NCBI RefSeq assembly: GCF_024231755.1
Contig: NZ_JAAEQH010000258.1
Coordinates: 1-64,000, forward strand
Origin: Neptuniibacter sp.
GTDB taxonomy: Bacteria; Pseudomonadota; Gammaproteobacteria; Pseudomonadales; Balneatricaceae
Reading direction: 5' to 3'
DNA length: 64,000 bases
Part shown: positions 48,058 through 55,450 of the stretch, piece by piece
Numbering within the stretch: position 1 is the stretch's first letter
Layout of the letters: every line of letters begins with the position of its first letter
Position numbers and translations under genes: made by a program
Notes under the pieces: model-generated
Told to the model about the DNA's origin: nothing
Seen by the model: only the letters and a program-made list of their open reading frames with translations
Database searches by the model: none

Positions 48058-48498
48058 TCACGCGTGCTTCACATTCATCGTAATATCGGCAGTAAAACAG
48101 GTCTCCCCCGCATCATCCAAAGCCGCCACGGGAACAACCACTTCACCCGGCTCTGAGAAATCGACTTCCTGTGCATCACAAACCACTTTAAGATCGGTTT
48201 TGGCTTTCGCCACATACTCAACACTCATGCCTTGCGGAATCCAACGTGCACCCGCGGGAATAGAAGCATCCGTCGTCATACCTGCCACTAGCTCAGCAGC
48301 ATTACACATCGCAATCGCATGTACAGTTCCCAAATGGTTATGAACCTTCTTCTGGTTACGTAGTACCAACTCACAGTAACCCTCTTTGAAATCCACAATC
48401 TCAGGATCAATCGTCGCAAAGTAAGGTGCAACCTGACCAATCCCCTGTGAAAACATCTCATTACCCATCTGCTTATACATAGCTAAAAACTGACTCAT
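48058..48498 (-). CDS. DUF4442 hotdog-fold thioesterase-like protein
   Basis: The 146-residue protein has the hotdog layout with HNHLGTVHAIAMCNAAELVAG in the long helix region. DUF4442 proteins are acyl-CoA thioesterase relatives; the substrate is unknown. It lies 44 bp after a marR gene in the same direction and is probably its regulated partner (inference). Confidence 0.8.
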   Translation of the reverse strand: MSQFLAMYKQMGNEMFSQGIGQVAPYFATIDPEIVDFKEGYCELVLRNQKKVHNHLGTVHAIAMCNAAELVAGMTTDASIPAGARWIPQGMSVEYVAKAKTDLKVVCDAQEVDFSEPGEVVVPVAALDDAGETCFTADITMNVKHA

Positions 48499-48542
48499 TA
48501 CACATCCTCATCTTTGATTATCATTTTGCTAGAATCGAAAAG

Positions 48543-48962
48543 TTAGAACCGCAAGATTGCTGTATTAAGGAACCGCTGGACTACCTCAAGCTCAGCTTCA
48601 TCAAAACCATCGGTCAATCTGCTGTTTAACTGCCCCAATAAAGGCGGTACGAGAGGCAGAACCTCCCTCCCCTTATCAGTCATAAACAAACACCAGGCCC
48701 GACCATCAGACTCACTTTGATGCCGCGCAATTAATCCATGCTTCTGCATACGGCCAACCAAACCAGAAACAGCAGGCTTATTAAGCCCAAGGGCTTTACC
48801 CAACTCCTTCTGCGGGCAACCTTCGTTCTTAGTAAGAAAAAGCAAAGCCGCCACCTGAGTAACCGGCACACCTAACTGCTTCTCAGCCTCAGCATCCACA
48901 TGCTGAAACACCTTATGCCGAGCCATATTCAGAAGAAAAAATAAGCGTTGATCCACGGACAA
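48543..48962 (-). CDS. MarR-family transcriptional regulator
   Basis: The 139-residue winged-helix protein has VTQVAALLFLTKNEG, PQKELGKALGLNKPAVSGLVGRM as recognition helix and wing GLIARHQSESDGR. It heads a two-gene unit with the DUF4442 protein. The ligand is unknown. Confidence 0.88.
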   Translation of the reverse strand: MSVDQRLFFLLNMARHKVFQHVDAEAEKQLGVPVTQVAALLFLTKNEGCPQKELGKALGLNKPAVSGLVGRMQKHGLIARHQSESDGRAWCLFMTDKGREVLPLVPPLLGQLNSRLTDGFDEAELEVVQRFLNTAILRF

Positions 48963-49402
48963 TCCCTTAATTAGTTTGCTAACGAATCAAATAGTACGCA
49001 CATGAACTACTTTTCAAATAACAGAACAATTCAATATTTCAGGAAGGATGAAGGAAAACGTAAGTGCAGTTTTGACTGGAGCAATCAACTCATGCCATGA
49101 TGCATGGACCAGGGAGATCTTAGGTAACTACTCTTGAAGGGATGTTTTAGGCACTTTATTTCAATGAGCTTTGGGCTGAAATGGTTAACCCGTAGATATA
49201 TGTCAGATTGACGCTTTTTATCTGAAAGAAAATATCTAGTTTGGCTTAATACCCTTTACTAACAGTAGCTTACGCTAAGGTTTCGAAAATAAGTTTCTGA
49301 GATATATGTCAAATTGACGCAATTAATTGCATCAATCTGTCATATATTTAGCTGTTAGCACTACTTAATCCATATATAACAGAATGATTTCAAGGAAGAA
49401 AA
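48963..49402. promoter_or_regulatory. Spacer with three copies of a TATATGTCA-ATTGACGC motif
   Basis: There is no gene. GATATATGTCAGATTGACGC (49195-49214) and GATATATGTCAAATTGACGC (49301-49320) are direct copies. GCATCAATCTGTCATATAT (49329-49347) is an inverted copy, so 49303-49347 forms an imperfect palindrome around AATTAATT. They may be operator sites for the DUF4261 gene, or remnants of an element's ends. Confidence 0.6.
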
Positions 49403-50299
49403 ATGAGTATCTTATCCAGATTTTTTGGCAAACAAGAGGCTGAATCTGACAGCAACTTGATCTTAAATGATCAAATAGAGTCTCCTCTCAGTTTGCAGGT
49501 TCTTTTCAGCAATAGCTTTGCTTTTAATTCGTCTAGTTTTGAGAGTAAGTTTCGTTCATACCACCCAAGTCTCTCAGAAGCAAAAATTGAGCTCGATGAA
49601 GAATTAAAGCAACAAGGGAGCCTAATCGGATTAATCGGTTGGGGCGAGCATGTTATTCAAATTGTAGGTTTCGATCATGCTATGCCCGCAGAGGCTGTAG
49701 AACAGTGTATAGCCCCTTCACACTACAGGCAGGATTTAAAGTTACAGGCCAAAGCGCATAAGAGTCATATCATCCTGTATTACAAAGGCTACGATGACAA
49801 TCCAATAAATCAATATGCATCAATGGCTCTTGTTGCTGGTTTCTTATCCTACTTCGGTGCGATTGTTGTAACGAACGAAAGTGCTTTAACTTCCTTCCCA
49901 ACAATAGCCCTCAATAGGGATAACGTTGATGGAGACATAGTTGAACTCATTCAGAGCCTTCCTTTACTCATTCTTTTTTGTGGGATCGTGAAGTATAAGG
50001 TTGATGGGATTGATGGAGTTTGGTTAAGAACATATGGCGCTCAACTGCTTGGGTTACCAGATATGGCGTCCCTAGCAAGGGATCATTCTATTAGCCAGAG
50101 CATATTTGATATTTTCAGTAATGTGTTTGGTTACCTGTTGAACTCAGGAGTGAAGTTTTCTGAAGGAAATACAATGCAAGTGGGTGAAGATCTATTCATG
50201 AAGTTGCGCTTGCCATCAAGAGAAGAATATTTCCTCAATGGTGAGAATGAGTTATTTGTTGTTGAGTTTATTACTCAGTCTGAAATCAACCAGTGCTAA
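49403..50299 (+). CDS. DUF4261-domain protein
   Basis: The 298-residue protein has a central LLVAGFLSYFGAIVVTNESAL-like region and the WLRTYGAQLLGLPDMA motif that I associate with DUF4261. There is no signal peptide. AAGGAAG precedes the ATG. Its stop codon TAA is part of the first attC site, so it is either the first cassette of the array or the gene bordering it. Function unknown; DUF4261 proteins often occur beside immunity or accessory genes. Confidence 0.7.
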   Translation: MSILSRFFGKQEAESDSNLILNDQIESPLSLQVLFSNSFAFNSSSFESKFRSYHPSLSEAKIELDEELKQQGSLIGLIGWGEHVIQIVGFDHAMPAEAVEQCIAPSHYRQDLKLQAKAHKSHIILYYKGYDDNPINQYASMALVAGFLSYFGAIVVTNESALTSFPTIALNRDNVDGDIVELIQSLPLLILFCGIVKYKVDGIDGVWLRTYGAQLLGLPDMASLARDHSISQSIFDIFSNVFGYLLNSGVKFSEGNTMQVGEDLFMKLRLPSREEYFLNGENELFVVEFITQSEINQC

Positions 50300-50368
50300 C
50301 AAGCAAAGGCAATATCGCCCGCGAGCGGGCTGGACTCGCTTCGCTCGCCGTTGCTTTGGGCGTTATGC
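50297..50368 (+). other. attC recombination site 1
   Basis: It starts TAACAAGCAAAGGCAA and ends TTGCTTTGGGCGTTATGC, which are mutually complementary. A GC-rich inner hairpin lies between. The core is GTTATGC (50362-50368). Confidence 0.85.
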
Positions 50369-50919
50369 ATCAAAGAACGGAAGGAGTCGTACAAGTGATT
50401 GACAATGAAAATCATCCGGTATGGGGTGTTTATGATTTATACCGAAGTGCAAAGTTAAATGTCCGTTATTACTCGGCGCGACTTCATAGAATTGAATCCA
50501 CAAACATTGGCATGGAGTTAGTGATCGCAGCCTGCGCCCCGTCATCTGCCATTGCTGCACTATGGTTTTGGGATACGCCATTTGGTGCGCTTGTCTGGAA
50601 ATTATTAGGAGTTATTGCTGCAATCGCAGCGGTAGCAAAGCCAATCATGATGCTGCCAAAGAAGATGAAAGCGTATAACGAAGTTCTCGCTGGGTATAGA
50701 GCACTTGAACATGATCTATATGAAATAAAAGAAATAATATCTCAGAATCAAAAATACGGTAGAGAGCAACAAATGGATTTTAAAAAAGCACTAAAAAGAA
50801 AAGGGGTGCTGGCTGCGAAAGATCCAGAAACAAAAAAGGACAAAAAATTAATTTCCAAGTTAGCGTTAGAGATAAAACAAGAGCTGCCCGTTACTGCTTT
50901 CTATGTGCCATTAACATAG
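50365..50919 (+). CDS. Two-TM membrane protein of an integron cassette (SLATT-like?)
   Basis: The product is about 184 residues. A basic N-terminal helix (YDLYRSAKLNVRYYSARLHR) is followed by two transmembrane segments (about 50-69 and 74-97) and a long charged helical C-terminus. This layout resembles SLATT proteins, 2-TM effectors of nucleotide-based conflict systems, but the family match is not certain. Its ATG overlaps the attC core GTTATGC and has no Shine-Dalgarno. It is the first of three genes between attC 1 and attC 2. Confidence 0.6.
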   Translation: MHQRTEGVVQVIDNENHPVWGVYDLYRSAKLNVRYYSARLHRIESTNIGMELVIAACAPSSAIAALWFWDTPFGALVWKLLGVIAAIAAVAKPIMMLPKKMKAYNEVLAGYRALEHDLYEIKEIISQNQKYGREQQMDFKKALKRKGVLAAKDPETKKDKKLISKLALEIKQELPVTAFYVPLT

Positions 50920-50948
50920 TTTTTTGAGAGACCGGAGGTTATTTTGCA

Positions 50949-51296
50949 ATGAGTGATAAAATAGTCAGAGAGCTAGCATTGCTTAAAAGCGATCTCATGG
51001 ATCAAATCATATCAGATGAAATTTCATCTGATATGAGGCAACCGATAAAGGAAGCCATTGTGCAAATTGATTTAGCCACAACTCGAGCAGTGATGCTGGA
51101 TACTGGCTCCATCGAAGTTACTCAAGAGTATCGCGATCTATTAGAACAAGTAAATAAAACAAGACTGAATATACGTGGGCTTACCAATGATGGACAGGAA
51201 TTAGAAAAGGTTATTGTTCACACTCAGTCGGTGCTAGGCAAGCTAGATCGTGTTGTTGCTTTTGTTGAACCTGACGAACCATGGCCGAGAAAGTAA
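50949..51296 (+). CDS. Helical cassette protein of unknown function
   Basis: The 115-residue acidic protein is predicted helical by eye (LALLKSDLMDQIISDEI; EYRDLLEQVNKTRLNIRGL) and ends with EPDEPWPRK. GGAGG precedes the start. It sits 30 bp after the two-TM gene and 47 bp before the PhoD-like gene without an attC between, so the three form an operon in a single cassette. I do not recognise its family. Confidence 0.65.
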   Translation: MSDKIVRELALLKSDLMDQIISDEISSDMRQPIKEAIVQIDLATTRAVMLDTGSIEVTQEYRDLLEQVNKTRLNIRGLTNDGQELEKVIVHTQSVLGKLDRVVAFVEPDEPWPRK

Positions 51297-51342
51297 TACA
51301 TCACAATACACCCGATCTATCTGACAAGGAAGGGAGATGTAA

Positions 51343-52760
51343 ATGTTAAGCATCAAAAAGATGGACGTAGGTCCTATTGTGGGACATGCGGATATGGATC
51401 ACGTTCGCCTATGGGGTAGGGCTTCATACGAAAAACTTGCTACTGGAGAGCCAAGACGTGCGTTTGGAGTAGCACGAATAAAAAAAATAGACAGCGGCGA
51501 TTATGGTTCTCCCGTGTACTTCAAGATGAATCCAAATTTTGATATGAGTGGAGTGGCTATATTCTGTGGGCTCAAGCCCGATACAAAATATGCATATCAA
51601 ATGGGTTGGTTTTATTCTGATAAGGAGCTTGAAGAATTAAACCTAGACTTGCATATCGATTGGGGCAATTCCGACATTGGTGAATTTGTTACATCTAGTG
51701 ATAATTCATCTGATGAGAAGCAGTTCATTTTTGGATCTTGTAGATATCTACTCCGTTTGTTTGAAGGAAGCTGGTTTGACAGCCGTGGAGATAAAACATT
51801 CCGTTCCATTTTGAGACAGATAGATGATGGAGATAGCGTAGATAAGTTTTTGATGGTTGGAGATCAAATTTATGCGGATGACCTGAACTTTCTATCTCCA
51901 GATAAGCAAGTAGATGAGTATCTCTCTAGGTATCGTGATGTATTTTCACAGAAATATATGAAGAAACTAATGAGTAAAGTTTCTACTTACATGACTCTAG
52001 ATGATCATGAAATTGAGGATAATTGGCCTAGTAAGGCTGAACCTAGAGACATGATGGTTAAATATCCAGCAGCTATCCACTCTTATCAAATTTACCAAAT
52101 GAGCCATAGCCCTATTATTCCGATTGATGCGCAATGTAAACTTCAGGGGGTACCTGAAGGCTTTTATTACTGCTTCAAGGACGGATGTAGTGATTTTTTT
52201 GTTACTGATACACGTACGGAAAGAGATCTTGAAGATAGGGAAATAATTAGCGAGTTTCAAATGGAATCTCTTCTTCAATGCTAAGTGATGGAAGTGAAAG
52301 GATTAAGTTTGTTGTAACATCTGTCCCCTTCTTCCCCGACTTAAAAAAGCAGAATAATGATAAATGGAGTGGCTTTTTAAGCCAACGAGATCAAATTATT
52401 GAGCATATCCGAAACAATCAAATTAAAAAGGTAGTGTTTTTGTCTGGTGATGTTCATTGCTCAATGGCTGCAGAGCTAGATATAAGTTTAGCAGAAGAAG
52501 AATCTCACAAAATATATTCTGTCATATCTTCATCTTTTTATTGGCCATACCCACACATGAAGCGTCGTAAGTTTAAGCTATCAGGCTTTGTAGCTTCTGA
52601 AGATAATACAAATGCATATAAACTTGGAGAAATTTCAGACGTATTTTCAGGCAATAACTTTACTAGAATCAAAGCATCACAGGAGGCTTTAAACATATTT
52701 GTATATGAGCGAAAGGGCAACTTAGAACATCAGCATAAATTTTTGTTTGAAAATGCATAA
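51343..52760 (+). pseudogene. PhoD-like metallophosphoesterase, split by a frameshift
   Basis: Residues before the shift carry MVGDQIYADD, TLDDHEIEDNWPSKAE and TDTRTERD; the second frame (from 52278) carries FLSGDVHCSMAAE. Together they make one complete PhoD-type enzyme of about 470 residues. The break is at 52276-52285: CAATGCTAAG gives Q-C-stop, whereas CAATGGCTAAG would give Q-W-L-S, as expected of the family. A single missing G therefore explains it. The ORFs overlap (ATGCTAA), so coupled translation of two pieces is formally possible. It lacks a signal peptide, like the PhoD relative at 29487. Confidence 0.8.
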
Positions 52761-52813
52761 CAACGCGCTCAAGTGATGACGCGCTTTGCGCGCCACTTAG
52801 CTGAGCGTTATAC
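52755..52813 (+). other. attC recombination site 2
   Basis: GCATAAC-AACGCGCTCAAG at the left and GCTGAGCGTTATAC at the right flank an inner hairpin (GCGCGC-type). The core is GTTATAC. The TAA stop of the PhoD-like gene lies in its left arm. Confidence 0.85.
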
Positions 52814-52836
52814 GTTCTCTAGTTAAGGAGTAGATT

Positions 52837-53067
52837 ATGACTTATGGAACAACCAGATATGGGGAGAGCGTTTATGAAGAAGTATCCTCAGCTATCACAC
52901 AGTCTGAAATTATTCCCCCGGATGCCAAAAAGGCCTTAAAAGATTTCCTGAATGATACATTCGGAGATCTCTGGTCATCTCTTGACGACATATTGAATAT
53001 GTCTCCACCAACAGAATTGCTTAATTATTGGGATTTACTAATAGAGTTAGTAAAGGCATTAATGTAA
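52837..53067 (+). CDS. Small acidic cassette protein, unknown
   Basis: The 76-residue protein is acidic, with helices DAKKALKDFLNDTFGDLW and SSLDDILNM, and a hydrophobic end (LLNYWDLLIELVKALM). AAGGAG lies upstream. It is the only gene of its cassette. No family recognised. Confidence 0.6.
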   Translation: MTYGTTRYGESVYEEVSSAITQSEIIPPDAKKALKDFLNDTFGDLWSSLDDILNMSPPTELLNYWDLLIELVKALM

Positions 53068-53088
53068 TGAAGCGTTTTCGGTTTAATG

Positions 53089-53177
53089 TATAACAAAGCG
53101 CTCAACTTTCAGCCCAGTTTCGCTGGTCTTGGACTGTCGCTGCTACGCAGCGCCAGCCCGTTGGCGCGGAGTTATAA
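53089..53177 (+). other. attC recombination site 3
   Basis: TAACAAAGCGCTCAAC at the left is complementary to GTTGGCGCGGAGTTATA at the right. The inner region contains hairpins. The core is GTTATAA. Confidence 0.8.
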
Positions 53178-53191
53178 AAAGGAGTAGAAAC

Positions 53192-53617
53192 ATGGATCAA
53201 GGTTTGATCAACCGACATAAAGGTATGTCGGCTGAAAACATCATGAAAGTTAAGGAAATCGCACTAGTAGCTCCGACGACTTCTAAGAGAAAAAACGATG
53301 AAGAGTTTGAGTTTACATTCACAACGACTGGATTCACCGATCCGGAATGGCGTGACATTTTCAAAAAGCACTATGGGTCTGAGAAGGCAAGATTTCATGG
53401 TAGTGAATTCACGCTAACATGTAAGGCAACAGATTTAGAATCAGAAATTTCTAGGGTAAAGCTTCTAATCATGTCTACTAATGAAGATTATCAAAAGAAA
53501 CGAGAAGAACTAATCCGTATTATTGAAGAAAATAAAATAGCAGAGAAAGAAGCTGCTATTAACAAGAACCTAGAAGAAAGCGAGGTTCAAGAAATGTTCA
53601 GCAACTTCAAAGTCTAA
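53192..53617 (+). CDS. Cassette protein with C-terminal coiled coil, unknown
   Basis: The protein of about 141 residues starts at ATG 53192, preceded by AAGGAG. The first half is beta-rich (EFEFTFTTTGFTDPEW, EFTLTCKATDLESEI). The second half is a charged helix (KKREELIRIIEENKIAEKEA), likely a coiled coil. No family recognised. A longer frame to 53129 would read through the attC site and is rejected. Confidence 0.65.
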   Translation: MDQGLINRHKGMSAENIMKVKEIALVAPTTSKRKNDEEFEFTFTTTGFTDPEWRDIFKKHYGSEKARFHGSEFTLTCKATDLESEISRVKLLIMSTNEDYQKKREELIRIIEENKIAEKEAAINKNLEESEVQEMFSNFKV

Positions 53618-53622
53618 CAATT

Positions 53623-53684
53623 GCATAACAAGCGCAAGCACAAACTAATCCACTACAAATATTCCGCTGTTACGGGCGTTCAAT
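53623..53684 (+). other. attC recombination site 4
   Basis: GCATAACAAGCGC at the left, GGGCGTTCAAT at the right; the core is GTTCAAT (53678-53684). Confidence 0.75.
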
Positions 53685-53946
53685 GTGCAACATGAAGAAA
53701 CGGATTAGGCTTCTATCAACGTTGAGTCTTTTAAGTATTCCTATATTGGTCATCCCGACAGAACTGATCTGGGGCACAGCTGTCAGTTTGATAACATTCT
53801 TCGGTGCTGTATTCGTGTTAGTTACTTTGCAGCACTTTTTGCTCAAGTGCCCTAATTGTGGACACAATATATTAAAGATGAGAAAGGCTTATCACCTTTG
53901 GTACTCAAAAAACTGTAGGTATTGCGGGGTGCTATTGGATGATTAA
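53683..53946 (+). CDS. Small membrane protein with zinc ribbon
   Basis: The 87-residue protein has two hydrophobic segments (LLSTLSLLSIPILVIPT and TAVSLITFFGAVFVLVTL) and then a CPNCGH...CRYCG zinc ribbon. The ATG at 53683 overlaps the attC core; ATG 53692 (MKKR) is an equally good start, giving a basic N-terminus. Function unknown. Confidence 0.65.
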   Translation: MCNMKKRIRLLSTLSLLSIPILVIPTELIWGTAVSLITFFGAVFVLVTLQHFLLKCPNCGHNILKMRKAYHLWYSKNCRYCGVLLDD

Positions 53947-53948
53947 AC

Positions 53949-54008
53949 ATTTAACAAGTAGCTGTAGCGGATCATCGCTGCGTCCCTCCACTAAGCTAAG
54001 CGTTATGT
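53949..54008 (+). other. attC recombination site 5
   Basis: ATTTAACAAGTAGC matches RYYYAAC fully; the right end is CTAAGCGTTATGT with core GTTATGT. Confidence 0.8.
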
Positions 54009-54026
54009 TTCAAGGGAGAGTTTTGA

Positions 54027-54284
54027 ATGAGTATGGAAGACATACAGAAAGAGATAGAATGTTGGGCATCTCGTCCTACATGGTTTAGTCCACACCCGAG
54101 TGATACTAAGGAGCTTCGTAAAGCTATATCAAATCTCAAACACTCGAAACACTTCCCCAGCGAAGAAGAATTAACCGAAGCAATTTATCAGCGGGTTAAA
54201 GATTTACCTGCAATGCTTGGAACTCCAGAAAACATAGAAAAAAGTGCAAGAGAATTCGCTGCTAAAATTTTTGCAAAACTGTAA
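54027..54284 (+). CDS. Small cassette protein, unknown
   Basis: The 85-residue protein is soluble and helical at both ends (MEDIQKEIECWASRP; IEKSAREFAAKIFAKL). GGGAGAG precedes the start. Single gene of its cassette; no family recognised. Confidence 0.6.
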   Translation: MSMEDIQKEIECWASRPTWFSPHPSDTKELRKAISNLKHSKHFPSEEELTEAIYQRVKDLPAMLGTPENIEKSAREFAAKIFAKL

Positions 54285-54289
54285 ATAAA

Positions 54290-54367
54290 ACATAACAAAA
54301 ACATCAAAAGTCGCCCTACGGGCTTGGACCACAACTTCGCTGCGGCCCTTTATGTTGGGCATTATAC
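54290..54367 (+). other. attC recombination site 6, altered core
   Basis: ACATAAC-AAAAACATC at the left and TATGTTGGGC-ATTATAC at the right. The conserved G of the GTT core is an A (ATTATAC), which should weaken recombination here. Confidence 0.7.
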
Positions 54368-54373
54368 GTAAAT

Positions 54374-54724
54374 ATGAAATCCGACGAATACAAGCAAGTG
54401 TGTAGCTTAACCAACGTGCTACCTAGAAATATTCTAGAGGAAACAGAGGTTATTCTTTCTAAAGCGAATATGCCTGAATCAGGGATTGTAAAAAATGCTC
54501 TGTGTAATGGTGTTATTGAATTTCCTAAGCAATACCAAGGAGATTTCAAGTCGAGCTACCACAGAGTCACATGCTCAGCGGAAGAAGCAGAAAGAATTGC
54601 AGATTATTTATTTGAAAAAGAGGCTGAGTCGGTGCCGGTAAGTGGAATCACCACATATGAAACATCTAGGCTCGTAAACTTAGTTAACATCTGGCACGAG
54701 CTAGCAGAGTATGTCCAACGATGA
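54374..54724 (+). CDS. Cassette protein, unknown
   Basis: The 116-residue soluble protein mixes helices (ILEETEVILSKANMP; AEEAERIADYLFEKEAE) and ends ELAEYVQR. No Shine-Dalgarno is evident. No family recognised; single gene between attC 6 and attC 7. Confidence 0.6.
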   Translation: MKSDEYKQVCSLTNVLPRNILEETEVILSKANMPESGIVKNALCNGVIEFPKQYQGDFKSSYHRVTCSAEEAERIADYLFEKEAESVPVSGITTYETSRLVNLVNIWHELAEYVQR

Positions 54725-54726
54725 AC

Positions 54727-54781
54727 GTATAACAAGAAAAGGCATCCGACGCATTCTGCCTGGCTGCTTTAAGCGTTATTT
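54727..54781 (+). other. attC recombination site 7
   Basis: GTATAACAAGAAAAGGC at the left and CTGCTTTAAGCGTTATTT at the right; the core is GTTATTT. It is the last clear attC of the array. Confidence 0.75.
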
Positions 54782-54797
54782 TTCATAAGGACACGTT

Positions 54798-55133
54798 GTG
54801 ATTCATTGGCCCGCGATCATTAAGTACGAAGGTGAAAGTGAACTAACATTCATTTCTAGTGAATCAGAATGGGAGTGTGATCCAGACCTTCACTTCTTCT
54901 CGTACGAAGATCGTGATGTACTTATAGATTCTGCAGGGGAGATATATACCCTGGATCAAAGAATAGATAATTGTATTCAGCCTAAATCTACAGGCCGATA
55001 TTTCGATAAAAATGATGTTCTTGAAATAGTAAAAGAGCACTTTTCATTTATTGGTCAGTGTTGTGTCTCTAAATTCGCAATTAATACAATTGCTGAAGGA
55101 ATAGCAATTGTTGGTTCAGTCGCCGAAAAATAA
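54798..55133 (+). CDS. DUF4144-like protein
   Basis: The 111-residue protein begins MIHWPAIIKYEGESELTF, matching what I recall of DUF4144 proteins in Vibrio and relatives. Acidic, no signal peptide; function unknown. The TIGR02450 gene follows after 6 bp without an attC between. Confidence 0.65.
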   Translation: MIHWPAIIKYEGESELTFISSESEWECDPDLHFFSYEDRDVLIDSAGEIYTLDQRIDNCIQPKSTGRYFDKNDVLEIVKEHFSFIGQCCVSKFAINTIAEGIAIVGSVAEK

Positions 55134-55139
55134 AGTGAA

Positions 55140-55361
55140 GTGGTTTTGAATAGAATTAATCCGAGAAAGCTTCTCAATAGTAAATGGTCAGCGGTAAAGC
55201 CAGTAAATAAAGAAAAGCACTTTCTGGTTACCGAAGTTGAATTCGATGAAGAAGGCGTAGTTACCCATTGTCTGATAGAAGCGATAATTTCAAAACGATC
55301 CCAAGTTATCGATTGGGAGGTTCTTAAAAATGATGCCATCTGGTTGTTGGGTTGGAAATAG
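55140..55361 (+). CDS. TIGR02450 Trp-rich protein
   Basis: The protein of about 73 residues contains NRINPRKLLNSKWSAVKPVN, KEKHFLVTEV and IDWEVLKNDAIWLLGWK, typical of the TIGR02450 Trp-rich family. The start is GTG 55140 or, nearer the family's N-terminus, TTG 55146. It pairs with the DUF4144-like gene as a two-gene unit. Function unknown. Confidence 0.75.
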   Translation: MVLNRINPRKLLNSKWSAVKPVNKEKHFLVTEVEFDEEGVVTHCLIEAIISKRSQVIDWEVLKNDAIWLLGWK

Positions 55362-55450
55362 TTATTGTGAGTGACTTTGCGCACCTAACCAAGCAAATAA
55401 AAGGAACCAATGCGGACAAAACCCTATAACTTCCATCAGAAAAGCTTTTT

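Noticed and set aside
52278-52760. Separate small gene starting at ATG 52278
   Set aside because: It encodes the C-terminal part of the PhoD-like enzyme and is better explained by one lost G.
55383-55410. Possible attC left end ACCTAACCAAGC after the TIGR02450 gene
   Set aside because: No GCGTTA-type right end follows; the sequence may be a decayed site but cannot be supported.
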